From positions 29,107,001 through 29,171,000 of the forward strand of contig CM077011.1 of the NCBI GenBank assembly GCA_039090855.1: a stretch of 64,000 bases of DNA. Direction: 5' to 3'. Positions 42,501-51,949 of this stretch are shown piece by piece (position 1 is the first letter of the stretch; the number at the start of each line of letters is the position of its first letter). The notes under the pieces were generated by a model. That model was not told where the DNA came from and ran no database searches. It saw nothing but the letters and a program-made list of their open reading frames with translations. The stretch comes from Macrothele yani. Its lineage: Eukaryota; Arthropoda; Arachnida; Araneae; Macrothelidae. The translations under genes and the position numbers were made by a program.

Positions 42501-42760
42501 TGCCGGAGACTGAGGGCCAAGATTTAAGTTGTGGAGTCATTTTGGAGGGGTTTGGCCATAACTCACCACGCTGGCCAAGCGGGTTGGTGAGTGTGGGATA
42601 GAATTTCCTCTGATCCCGATGGTATAGTTATACCGCTATTGGCGGTCGTCAGAGCCCCTTTAGTGGGAACAGGATGCACCACGAGAAGGCGGGGTTGACA
42701 TTTGTCAAGGAGAGGCTGTGATGTTACGCATCACCTGACCTTACTTTTATATGTACACAT
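39551..42760 (-). mobile_element. Full-length RTE-type LINE
   Basis: Single-frame non-LTR retrotransposon (CDS 39580-42540) with ~220 bases of 5' UTR and a very short 3' UTR ending in a TGA/TGATGA tail (plus strand ATCATCATC at 39555-39577). The tandem-repeat tail without poly(A) and the APE-RT single protein are RTE features. The 5' border is approximate and the target duplication was not resolved. Confidence 0.85.
39580..42540 (-). CDS. RTE LINE endonuclease-reverse transcriptase, intact
   Basis: A 986-residue open frame. APE-type endonuclease from about residue 45: GLSEVRRKG (E81), TYAPTTS, MGDFNA (D187, N189), TSEIDFIM (D254), GSDHRLVR (D278-H279). Reverse transcriptase from about 480: NYRPISLLS, EQAGFRSGYS, AFIDYEKAFD (D636), GVRQGDTISP, LRFADDVVIF (D735-D736), FQKTKVMYN. 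A basic C-terminal segment (RRDKKRNSWI, RRTDHRWTAEI, DRKRPRRRPHGRW) ends the protein. No stop or frameshift. The protein nicks DNA and copies its own RNA at the nick, and probably mobilised the other RTE copies; whether it mobilises the SINEs is unknown, because their A tails differ from this LINE's tail. An in-frame Met at residue 45 could be an alternative start. Confidence 0.93.
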   Translation of the reverse strand: MTPQLKSWPSVSGSWNVPGQGSGQCDMKAEGAKNPRRTGLGCHLMLTLATYNGRSLSSDSRLLELEEELQRIKWDIVGLSEVRRKGEDLIELKSGHLFYYRGTDTGRTSGVGFIINKKLKDKVVEVESSSDRAARLVIQLSRRYQAQIIQTYAPTTSHPEEEIEEFYEEICHLNNKGKQHLKIIMGDFNAKIGQRQQNETSVGKFGHGNRNQRGNTLVEFAEAEGFFILNSFFKKKPHRKWTWRHPNGTTSEIDFIMCNKKFVIEDCSVLNKFNTGSDHRLVRCKMHRNTKLERGKLIRQTKSIDITNLKKHHNTLKLELKNRFSALEGLTSEEVDISEVNRKVTKALMETATKLAGSKNKLHVNKLSGKTKMLMQKRREMRTTKEDVTSKVEYIELCKTVRKSITEDVRKFNCELVRKAIENNQSLKIAKGHLSKGKKQIMALRKEDGSVTRNRGEILTRVKDFYSKLYERDDTCTPDIMKDTSTRVPPVLPAEVTHAIKNMKRGKAPGEDGITVDIIQEASGEIETVLAQIFTRCLNEGKIPEDWNTATMILLHKKGDIEDIGNYRPISLLSVVYKIFTKVLSHRLKVTLDMAQPREQAGFRSGYSTIDHIHVLRELIERAREYELPLCMAFIDYEKAFDSVKPSAVRMALKTCGIEDAYINIINNIYENASAKIRLFENTTHIKIGKGVRQGDTISPKLFNATLEGVFQSLSWENKGIKINGDYLTHLRFADDVVIFATSPSELQSMIQELADKSKEVGLKMNFQKTKVMYNAFTRNEDLSIDGEKLEITDTYVYLGQQISSEGHIDEEINRRTKLAWRAFGRNSIIFKSNMPLCLKRKVFDQCILPVLTYGAETWTLTKRDIQRLQTTQSCMERCMLGITRRDKKRNSWIRKMTRVEDIMIRVKSLKWQWAGHTARRTDHRWTAEILDWIPRDRKRPRRRPHGRWVDEIGKYAGVTWRRLAQDRPLWRKLGETFVQQWIDNG

Positions 42761-42769
42761 ATTTATATC

Positions 42770-43109
42770 AAGTAAATATATGAAAGTAATAGGTTTGAGT
42801 TTCTGAAACTCCCAAACACTTCTTTTCTGACGTCATGGTTTCATTACCACGCACTTACCCAACATCGGTTTGCGTTTCTTTACCTGAATCACTCTAACGC
42901 CAAAAGTCCAGTGTTACGAACAGACTGCAGAGTTTGTAAGTTGTAGTATAAAATTAATCTGTTTAATTGCTTGATAGGAATCTCACGGATGAATTCTGAG
43001 TAAATTTGAATGCAAAAGTCTGTAAGCATTTTATTATAAAAATTTATCTCTCGGTTTACGATGATTTCGTTTCACGATGAACGCGAATAGAAGAATTAGT
43101 GTCATGTAA
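42770..43109. other. Spacer without recognised gene
   Basis: AT-rich sequence with no gene or repeat recognised. Confidence 0.45.
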
Positions 43110-43287
43110 GCAGCCCAAGTGGTCGAGTGGTTAGAAGCGTTGGTTTTTGGCTAGTCACTCGAGTGCGCTTGTGTTATGGCGATGGCTCTGTTCTTTCCCT
43201 TGAGCCAATGGCCCTAAATAAGGGAAAGGTGACTGATTATAGTTCCTATAGTTGCTCATGGGGACCGTCAAAGCCCGATAACAAAAA
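43110..43287 (+). repeat. Internally deleted SINE A copy
   Basis: A-box region AAGTGGTCGAGTGGTTAGAAG and the body (CTTGAGCCAATGGCCCTAAA, GGGAAAGGTGACTGATTATA, GTTGCTCATGGGGACCGTCA) are present, but the B box is missing between them. It ends in a short A stretch. Confidence 0.7.
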
Positions 43288-43289
43288 AT

Positions 43290-43737
43290 GTCATATTCAG
43301 AATATGGTGGTACCTACGCAGTATAAGGAAACGGAAGCGTTGCTTTTAAATCGCATACTCAGCATTACTCATAGAAATTGTCACGTAGTTCCGCATCACT
43401 GACCGAAATTCGTTATTTGCTTTATCATTTTCAGAACTGTCAGTTCAGACTGCCGGAAACTGTTAATGCTGCCATTATCTGATAGGAAATTCCTGAGTTT
43501 TGATGAACTGATGTTGATAAATAGGCGGAAAAACAACTGTCAATGAGGTATTCAATCATACATGATAAGGATATCATTGGGCAACCTTTCTTGTGGAAAG
43601 ATCGGCTGAGTGTAGCAAAACCTCGTTGGATAATGCTTTAAGATAGAAATGGCTTTGATAATCGACAAGAAGGGCGCATGCGCACGATGCTTTTCATCGA
43701 AAAACGAAACGAAATGTGTTAAATTAATAATCAAATT
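43290..43737. other. Spacer without recognised gene
   Basis: No gene recognised; it ends at the RTE target duplication. Confidence 0.45.
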
Positions 43738-43747
43738 GAACTAACAT

Positions 43748-45029
43748 CATCAACCATTATCAATCCACTGCTGGATGAAGGTCTCCCCAATTTTCTTCCA
43801 CAATTGTCTGTCTTGGGCCTGTCTCCTCCATGTCACTTCAGCATACTTTCGAATTTCATATATCTATCTCCCATGTGGTCTTCTTCTGAGACTTTTCCTG
43901 TCCCTTAGAATTCAGTCTAAAATTTCGGTTGTCCATCGGTGGTCCGTTTTTCTGTCAACATGTCCAGCCCATTGCCATTTCAGTAATTTCACTCTGGTCA
44001 TGATGTCGTCCACTCCTGTCATTTTCCTTATCCACAAGTTCCTCTTCTTATCTTTCCTGGTTACACCAAGCATGCATGTCTCCGTGCTTCATTGAGTTGT
44101 CTGCAGTCTTTGTATGTCTTTTTTAGCTAAGGTCCATGTCTCTGCTCCATATGTAAGCATTGGCAGGATGCATTGATTAAACACTTTTCTTTTGAGACCT
44201 AATGGCATACTGCTCTTAAAAATTGTACTGTTTCTTCCAAGGGCTCTCCATCCAAGTTTTATACGCCGATTAATTTCTTCATCAATGTGACCCACATTTA
44301 TATCTGCTGCCCAAGATAAATGTAGGAATCGGTTGTCTCAAGCTTTTCATCATCAATCGATAAATCTTCGGTTGGTAAATTCGGTAACAGGGACAGAAAT
44401 CAACGTGGAAATACTCTCGTAGAATTTGCAGAAGCAGAAAGGTTTTTTATCATGAACTCCTTTTTCAAGAAAAAGCCACACAGGAAATGGACATGGAGAC
44501 ATCCGAATGGGATGACAAGTAAAATAGTTTTTGTTATGTGCAACAAAAAATTCGCCATCGAAGATTGCAGTGTGCTAAACAAGTTCAACACAGGTATACC
44601 TGTGTTGAAGATGCACCTCAACACTAAACTCGAACGTGGCTAGCTCATGAGACAAGAAAATGTATTGACCTTAAAAAACACCATAATACCTTCAAGTTGG
44701 AACTGAGGAACAGATTCTCTGCTTTAGAAGGCCTCACATCGGGAGAAGTAGATATTTCTGAAGTTAACAGAGAACTCACCAAGGCTCTTATGGAAACAGC
44801 AACAAAAATAGGTGGTACTAAGAACAAGTTACATATGAAGAAAATTTCAGGAAAAACAAAAATGTTGATGCAAAAGGGAAGAGAGATGAGGACAAATAAA
44901 GACATAACTTCCAAAGTGGAATATATAGAGCTATGCAAGACAGTGCGAAAAAGTATCACTGAAGACATAAGGAAATTCAATTGTGAACTAGTGAGGAAAG
45001 CAATTGAAAACAACCAGAGCCTGAAGAGA
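43748..45029 (-). pseudogene. RTE LINE copy with inverted 5' part (twin-priming product)
   Basis: 43748-44370 is the 3' end of the RTE LINE on the minus strand (about residues 782-986: HIDEEINRRIKLGWRALGRN, CILPMLTYGAETWTL). At ~44371 the orientation flips: 44371-45029 is plus-strand LINE sequence for residues ~202-428 (NTLVEFAEAE, HRKWTWRHPNG, SALEGLTSGEVDISEV, KVEYIELCKTVRKSI). Residues ~429-781, including the reverse transcriptase core, are missing. GAACTAACAT at 43738-43747 and 45030-45039 is a 10-base target duplication around the whole thing. This is the expected outcome of priming from both nicked strands. Confidence 0.9.
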
Positions 45030-45114
45030 GAACTAACATACCAGAAATTGTATTTGCCCAACGACTTTCTGTTCAAAAGCCTTAGTATTGCCAGCACATA
45101 TGAGCATGGCGTCC

Positions 45115-45255
45115 TGGTGATCCAGTGATCAGAGGCGCGAGGTTCCGGCTAATCGTCTGAATCTGAGTCCGATATGAGGCATGTCTTACGTGAATGGCTG
45201 TCTGCTTAGGATCAGTGACCCTAAATAAGGGACGGGTGACTGTGTAACGTACCAG
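45115..45255 (+). repeat. Decayed SINE A copy
   Basis: GGCGTCCTGGTGATCCAGTG (A-box side), ATGAGGCATGTCTTACG and TCAGTGACCCTAAATAAGGG with ACGGGTGACTG follow the family A order. B box lost. Confidence 0.6.
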
Positions 45256-45638
45256 GAGATGTGACGTACCTGTCCGAAGGACGCACACGACATAAAGGCA
45301 GATAGGAATCAGAATAAAAGTCCGCGTAGCTCAATTGGTAGAGCAACTTATTTCGGAATGAGGGGACCCGGGTTCGAAACCTGGCGAGGACAGAAATGAC
45401 GGAGAAATTTACTTCGTTATAACTGTTTATTGTCTTAGATGCTCACGGTGGACGTTAAGATGGACGTCTGGTGGTTTTCCTTCCTGTACTTCCAATGGAA
45501 AAAAATTCCACCCTATTTCCTCAGCGAAGAAAGATTCCCCATACATCAAAATTCCCCACTGATAAAAAAACATCCTAACTTAGATTGTACAATTGGTGTG
45601 TGTTTTTTTTTGCGGAAAAACCTTCCTGAACTATATTA

Positions 45639-46950
45639 CTACGTTTAAAAAGTTTCGGGACTTTTTATATTAAAAAAGAATGAGTACCGTTAATATCTGT
45701 TTATGCGGTGTTTCCTTCGAAGTAGTTACCCTGTGCAACTATGCATTTTTACCAGCGCTCATACAAAGATTTAAATTCAGATTGCAAAATTTCTTTTGCC
45801 ACATTCTCCAGTGCCTCCGTGGCAGCTTGTTGCACTTCTTCGGAACTTAAGAAGTGTCGCCCCTTAAGCAAATTTTTCATCCGGGAAAAAAGAAATAAAT
45901 CACACGAGGCGATCTCAGGGGAATACGCTGGTTGTGGAAGAATGGGAATGTGATGTTTGGACAAGTAATCGGACACCAGGATGGATCTGTGAGCCGGCAC
46001 ATTATCGTGATGGAGACCCTCGAGTTGGTCTTCCAAAGATCGGGTCGCATGTGCCTCACTGATTCTCGGAAACGTTTCAGGACGTTGAAGTACTTTACTT
46101 TAGTGACTGTACAACCATGTTGAAGGAATTCCTTGTGTACGACCCCCTTGCAATCGAAGAAAACTGTTAACAAGACCTTTCCTTTGGAACGGTCAGCCTT
46201 GAACTTTTTTGGTCGTGGTGACGACGGTGATTTCCACCCTTTTGACTGTCGGTTGGATTGCGGGTAGTACAGAAAGCACCAGGTCTCATCGCTAGTGATC
46301 AATTGATTCAAGAGATCGGTATCTGAATCCAATGCATCGATGTTATCCCCGCAAACTTGCATGCGCTCATCCATTTTTTCTTGTGTCATGTTTTTGGGAA
46401 CAAATTGTTGGCACACGTGATGCATGCCCAGTTTCTCTGTTAAAATGGCATGGCAACTTCCAACTGAGATACCGGCAACTTCTGCAATCGCTGCAACAGT
46501 TTTTCGACGGTCAGTTTTCACAATTTCTTTGACAATGGCGATTTGTCCATCCGTTGTGGATGTTGAAGGTCTTCCTGACCTCTCATCATCCTCGATACTC
46601 TGTCGCCCGTTTTGGAATCGTCGTTACCACTCATAAACTCTAGTTCGACTCATTGCACTTTCACCGTACGCTGACTTAATAATTTGAAAAGTCTCAGCGA
46701 AAGATTTACCGAGCAGAACGCAAAATTTTACACTTGAACGCTGTTCAAAATTATATATCGTTGTCCTCGCGACGGAGAGCCTCGAATGCCTGCAATCACG
46801 AACTACGCACGTACGCTGTACGTGTTGGATCTGGGTCAAACTGGTTCTGGCTGGTAGGTCACATCATGCTCTTTTCTTGCTCAGCGGGAATGACGTAATT
46901 CACTGACATTTGGCAAATATTCAAAAAGTTCCGGAACTTTTTGAACGTAG
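45639..46950 (-). mobile_element. mariner element, third family
   Basis: Ends CTACGTTTAAAAAGTTTCGG and the inverted CTACGTTCAAAAAGTTCCGG, TA at 45637-45638 and 46951-46952. 1312 bp, inserted into the loop or arm of TTAA MITE 3. Confidence 0.92.
45749..46839 (-). pseudogene. mariner DD34D transposase with three frame changes
   Basis: Minus strand. The N-terminal part runs from about 46740 (EQRSSVKFCVLLGKSFAETF, SAYGESAMSRTRVYEW). In another frame, from about 46560 to 46030, GKRKTVAAIAEVAGISVGSC-like helix-turn-helix sequence, LITSDETWCF (first Asp) and KVLLTVFFDCKGVVHKEF follow. From about 46036, GLHHDNVPAHRS (second Asp), PQPAYSPEIASCDLFLF (third catalytic position Glu instead of Asp) and FKSLYERW follow to 45749. 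Frame changes near 46620 and 46030 disable it. The LxxxGISVGSCHAIL region recalls mariners of the irritans/vertumnana type, a tentative assignment. Confidence 0.87.
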
Positions 46951-47239
46951 TAGTATTAAAAAACAATAACTTTACTTCGATGTAGTAGTAAGGAAGAGTG
47001 GCGCTACCTGTAAGAAAGTATCACAGCTACATCGAAGTAAAATTATTGATTTTTAATACAGTTCAGGAAAGTGTTTTGTGAAAAACGCCGTAAGTTAAGA
47101 TGGTTTTTTTATCAGTGAGCCAATTTTGATGTATGGGAAATCTTTCTTATTTGAGGAAATATGGTGGAAATTTTTTCCATTGCGAGTATAGGGAGCAAAA
47201 CTACTAGATGCCCACCTTAAACCCTCAAACAAACAAAAT

Positions 47240-48955
47240 GTTTTGAGTTCTACAGCTTTTCTAATGTCTGCTGCTTTTTCGTAGTCTTAAAACTTTCATG
47301 CTTTTTTATACTTGGAGTATTGTTCAAAATTAGATTTACTAGCTCTATGAATTGGAATCAGAAAAAAACGCTGAAAATGCACCAACCGAGAGATGTCAAC
47401 TTCCGAATTGTTTCGGTACCGTATGACTCTTCGGAAAAGCACTTAAGAGCGATCTTCCTTACCGGGAAAAAGAATTGTATTCCAACCCCCGCCCCTCTTC
47501 CCCCCACAGCGCATCGTTAGAGACAAAACATGTTTGCTCACACCCCTAGAGAGATGAGGGACAGGCTTCCGCCCTACATACAATATGGAGAAGCTACCAC
47601 CAACACCCTGAACAAGAAGGTGTTTGTTTTTAACGCGTGAGAAGGAACTTCCTTCAGCGATGCAAAATCTTACCTCTATTCCACGAAAAGCTAGCCTATT
47701 AACGAACTCCTTGCGATGAGGATCAGAAAATGTACAAATCCCCCCAAAAAAGACAAGACGAGAGAAGTTGAAGTTAGTTTATTTCAAGTTAGTTGAAGCT
47801 TATTTAAGTTATTGAGGTTAGTTTTAGTTGAAATTTACTGAAGTTATTGAGGTTAGTTTTAGTTGAAATTTACTGAAGTTATTGAGGTTAGTTTTGATTG
47901 AAGTCAGTTTGTTAGCATAAGTTAGTTGAAGTTTATTTCTAGTTAGTTGAAGTTAGTTTATTTTTAGTTAGTTGAAGTTAGTTTATTGAGAGCAGTTGAA
48001 GTTTGTTTATTTCCCTGCAAAAAAGGACAATACGAGAGCAGTTGAAGTTAGTAGCGAGTCGGGGAAGAACACATTTTCTCTGAGATATAGGTAAAGGGAG
48101 AAAGGGCCCGAAGCGTTACGCGGGAAATAAAAAAAGTCCTAATACCCATCTCTCCGCTGGAGGTAAAAATAAATATAAATATTTTCCCCTAATCATAAAA
48201 ATAAATGCTTTGCGTGCGATTTAAATCGTTTGTTGTTTTACCTGATCTCACACGAGATAAATAATCTGGAATCTTCATTCAATCTACACTCTAACAAAAC
48301 AGACGTCGCGCCAACAACGTTCACTTGTAGTTCATTTCGCAAAGCCAGTGAATCCGCTATCTTTTAGCTTCAGCACAGTTCAAGGTACCAAAAGTAAGTC
48401 ATCACGTTTTCTGTTTGTTTTATTGTTTAAGTTGAGCATAAAGGGAGAGTTAAACATAGTATACAAGAAATCATGAAAGAAGCACTTCTAATATTTTTTC
48501 AATCTTTCCAACACTTCTTAGTGCAATTGCAGGTACAGAGAACCCGAAGCCGAATCATTATCATTTCGATAAAAGGTCATATTTCTTTCGTTGGTTGATT
48601 AAGGTTTGATACTTTTTCAGGAATTTATGTTGCAGTGGTCGCATCTTTGGTCACAGAGGGATAAAAACCATCAGAATTAAAAATGATACAGTAGAGGGTC
48701 ATGGGGGCGCCACACCCTAATCTGTCTGCGAACTACCTAATCCAGAGCGGATCACATTTATTTCTTAACTTCATTTCACTGGAAATTGCCCGTTTTAGAT
48801 AGAAATACAATTTTTTTAGCATAATGGTGATAAAATTTCAATACCAGTTTAGTTTTCTGGTATTTCAACGAGAGCAACGCTTATACGTTTATGTACCAGA
48901 TATAATTTGTTTATTATTAAAATGACTAAAAATTAAAAGAAAAGGCTTATTAAGT
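47240..48955. other. Spacer with one minisatellite
   Basis: No gene recognised. Apart from the minisatellite at 47768-48056 the stretch is AT-rich and unassigned. Confidence 0.45.
47768..48056 (+). repeat. AGTTGAAGTT-rich minisatellite
   Basis: ATTGAGGTTA recurs at 47811, 47846 and 47881, a 35-base unit repeated about three times. It sits inside a longer field of irregular AGTTGAAGTTAGTTTATTT words reaching 48056. No coding function. Confidence 0.85.
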
Positions 48956-49390
48956 GCTATATTTGGAGTGTAACTTTATATGGGCGGAAACGTGGACAGT
49001 TGGGAAGAAATAAACTAAAATGTTGGAGGCATTTAAAATGTGGTTATGGAGAAGAATGGAGAAAATAAAGTGGATTGAAAAAATTACCTATGATGAAGAA
49101 TCGCAAAGAGTTGAAGAAGAAAGGAATTTACTAAAGACTATAAGTAAAAGAAAGTATAACTGTATAGGACATGTGTTAAGAGGAGACAGCCTATTGAAAA
49201 GAATGATAGAAGAGAACATTTAAGGAAAGAGCGACCAAGAGAAAGGAGACAGTTGATGATGCTTGATGATGTAATGGCCACAAGAGCCTATCAAGAAATG
49301 AAGGAAGAAGCAAGGGACAGAGGAAACTGGAGGCAGAGAACTTGCTGAGATAGCGTTGGACCTGTCAAAAGAATGATGATAATACATATT
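48955..49390 (+). pseudogene. C-terminal fragment of a second RTE-like LINE
   Basis: GAETW-like GRKRGQLG start, then EAFKMWLWRRMEKIKWIEKI, EESQRVEEERNLLKTISKRK and CIGHVLRGDSLLKRMIEENI to a stop at 49223, with further degraded sequence to about 49370. The MWxWRRMxKIxWxxxV...LLKTI..RK..IGHxLR pattern is the C-terminal end of RTE/CRE-like reverse transcriptase proteins and differs from the intact LINE here. It ends ATGATGATAAT, a short tail. Confidence 0.75.
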
Positions 49391-49580
49391 AATGTTCCCT
49401 TTTCTGTAAATACCGTCTTCTTTATGCGATTTCAGATTGTGATTCACTAAACAGTTGAAGCATGTTTCCAGGTTCACGATCTGCATTGTACTCGCAAATC
49501 TTTTATCACAGAGCGACAAAATCCAATCCCAAATCCATTTCGGATAAAGGCGTTTTGACCGTACATTTGAAGTTTACGCT

Positions 49581-49789
49581 GTAGCCACGGTGGCGCAGTG
49601 GTCTAAGCGATGGCTTCTGACCATTCGCTCGTGATGAGTCCGGGTTCAAATCCCGGTGAGGAGTGTGTTGTTTTCGTCTTACGGCACTGGCACTCTCCCT
49701 TCCCTAGAACCAGTGATCCGAAATTAGGGACGGGCGACTGCTTATAGCCCATTCAGCTACTCACGGTGGTCATTAAACCTACAACAAAA
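49581..49789 (+). repeat. SINE A copy, 11 bp target duplication
   Basis: Head GTAGCCACGGTGGCGCAGTG, B box GGGTTCAAATCCCGG, body and short tail ACAACAAAA. AAGTTTACGCT at 49570-49580 and 49790-49800 is a perfect duplication. Confidence 0.95.
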
Positions 49790-49838
49790 AAGTTTACGCT
49801 CAGATCTGTAGAAATTAGCTCATTTTTAGAACTTAAGT

Positions 49839-50066
49839 GCTTTTTATTTATTTATTTTTTATTGCAGGTTTAACGACCACCGTGAGCAACTCAATGGGAT
49901 ATAAGCAGTCGCCCGTCCCTAATTTAGGGGCATTGGTTCCAGGGAAGAGAGAGAACCAGTGCCGTAAGACAAACACAACATGCATGGCTCAACGGGATTT
50001 GAACCCGAACCCCTTTCAAATGAATGATCAGATGCCATCGCTTAGACCACTGTGCCACCGGGCGGC
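49839..50066 (-). repeat. SINE A copy, 10 bp target duplication, opposed to the previous
   Basis: Reverse copy with a T-rich tail at 49841-49863, body, inverted B box (GGGATTTGAACCCGAACCCC) and head ending GGGCGGC. GAACTTAAGT at 49829-49838 and 50067-50076 is the duplication. It lies 49 bases from the end of 49581-49789 in the opposite direction, so the two could form a ~200 bp hairpin in RNA. Confidence 0.95.
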
Positions 50067-50079
50067 GAACTTAAGTTGT

Positions 50080-51710
50080 GTAGACTTTCTTGAGTTGTGT
50101 AAACTAACTGGCAACTTCCGAAGCTCAGTTTTCAAATTTGTCTCGTCCATATGATTCAGCAATCCCCTTCTCACAGCAAAGCGCTTAAAAGCAAACATAT
50201 GGCAAAAGGAAATGGAAAACTATGCTCGTGAGAACTTAAAAAGCTAAGAATACATAAAGCTATTTCAGTTGGCTTGAATAAGCCAAGAAAAGCTGGGTGT
50301 ACGTTCATAAACTGCTTTAGAAGAGACATACATATTCGTGGGATTTCAGACAGCATTTGAGGAAAAACGTTTTCAGGTTGCGGGTCATATTTTTCTCCTG
50401 CTGACTAGTGCCTTTTTTTACCCCCAGTTCAGAAAGCACTTCGTACTTAAACGCTCCTCTTTCAACACGCTTGGGAGCTAAAAGGACTCGATGAAAGCTC
50501 TTTCCTTACCACAAGCGTTTGTGTTGATCTAAGCATTACACTGTTTTCGTTTACGGATCGTTGTCGTAAAGTGTGAAGAAAGTTCAGATACCACTATCTT
50601 TGAGAACTTTTGATTTATTTATTTTCCTACGTGCCTGCAATCTCAAAGCTGCGTGAAGTAAAATATCTTGAAACTAATGCTGTACCAATATAATATCAGG
50701 AACGTATTGAAGGAGAGGTACCCAACTTACCCTGAAATTTTTTTCACCTGGAGACTTTTCAGTCAATTCCTGTCACGGATTAATATAATTTGCAAACTGT
50801 TTTTTTTCTCTTGCTTGTTATATGAAGAAGTTTAGCTGTAACTTTATCAATGAAGGTAAATACACATTATGTCACACATTTACCATTCTTAACAGATTGT
50901 TCCACTCACAGCCCTCTTTATTACGGGCCTCTTTACAATGGATTTCGGTTATAGCGGACAAAATAAATTTATAGTAGCTGAGGAGTCTGTCGTGTGACGT
51001 ATACTTTAATTGAACTTAAATTTTTTTTTCCTTTTTCTATGTAAATTTGAGTTGGTTCTCTTTACCATTTTTCAAACTTAACGTGATATCTTCTTTCTCG
51101 CATGAATGGAGGTTTGGCAACACCCCTGAGGTCAGTACGTAAGTGGCGTATGCATGTTGATAAGAACGAGATAGGATATATATATATTGCAACGCAGTTG
51201 CGTGGTGTGGACATGTTAAATCTTTCCTGAACTTATTGATTGTACGAGAGATATAAAATGACTAAGCAGCAGCTGTGTGTGGTACACTGTGATACGTTTT
51301 TTTTAATTTCGTGAACAGACAACGTTATGTGATTTCTTCTAAAGTGGCTTGAAGTCTAAAGTTGCTGGACCAATAAAAAGTTTACTAAATGATTCTCCTT
51401 TCTGTATATGCTTAGTCTGGCCTTAAAAGCTTTAATTTAAAATGAGCTATCCGATGCAATTAGTGCATCATATTTATCTTTAGTTTAAATCTCTTCAGCC
51501 GGACATTTGGAACTTCGCATAAAAACCAATATCGCATAACGTAAAAAGGGTTACGTTATAGTCCGTATCGGGATTAAATTGCTATGATTATTGATATGAT
51601 CTCTGTACGTGATTCAGTTGATTTATCTTCTTCACGTACTTGGTCTCAGAACGTGATGTGCAGCTTTATGATGAACAGTTGAGAACTTTCAGGAGAATCA
51701 TAATTTCACT
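50080..51710. other. AT-rich spacer without recognised gene
   Basis: No gene, RNA or family repeat recognised over about 1.6 kb. Confidence 0.45.
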
Positions 51711-51714
51711 TTCA

Positions 51715-51930
51715 TTTCATTTATTTCATTTTAGTTGTCGCATACAAATTACATAAATTAATTGAAGGTAATTATAGAGCAGATAAGAAACAACAGGGAT
51801 GAAAAGAGGGAAAAGGCCAAATGGGCCTAACTCTTCTCCCAAAACAATAATCCTTGAAGCAAACATCAAGTCAAGCAGACATACTAGTGAATGGCAGCCG
51901 TGAGAGACAGTCAGCATTATAATTTCAAGT
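51715..51930 (-). repeat. Possible 3' end of a LINE
   Basis: Read on the minus strand, a stretch ending AGTTAGGCCCATTTGGCC, then AT-rich sequence, then AAATGAAATAAATGAAATGA at the end looks like a 3' UTR with a short tandem-repeat tail. No coding part is visible and the target duplication is unknown. Confidence 0.3.
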
Positions 51931-51949
51931 TAACTGCCGAATCATCTCC

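Larger units (their letters stand above)
45459..47216. mobile_element. TTAA MITE 3, itself hit by a mariner
   Basis: Left arm 45459-45638 and right arm 46953-47216 are inverted copies (AATGGAAAAAAATTCCACC, CCCCATACATCAAAATT, CACTGATAAAAAAAC and TTCCTGAACT recur inverted). TTAA at 45455-45458 and 47217-47220. Outer ends GATGGACGTCTGGTGG and the inverted GGTGGGCATCTAGTAG are imperfect. Without the mariner it is about 446 bp. Confidence 0.82.
45321..47240 (+). repeat. SINE C copy split by a TTAA MITE
   Basis: tRNA-like head GTCCGCGTAGCTCAATTGGT ... GGGTTCGAAACC ... CGAGGAC (45321-45393): D arm GCTC/GAGC, T arm CCGGG/CCTGG with one mismatch, acceptor 6 of 7 pairs. The anticodon loop is short, so it is not a functional tRNA. 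The tail GCTCACGGTGGACG (45441-45454) matches the end of SINE A, and the MITE sits at TTAA within GTTAAAC; the tail resumes at 47217 as TTAAACCCTCAAAC. Families A and C thus share their 3' end while having different heads. Confidence 0.75.

Noticed and set aside
45321..45393. A functional tRNA gene
   Set aside because: The anticodon loop has the wrong length, the acceptor has a mismatch, and the sequence continues into a SINE body and tail.
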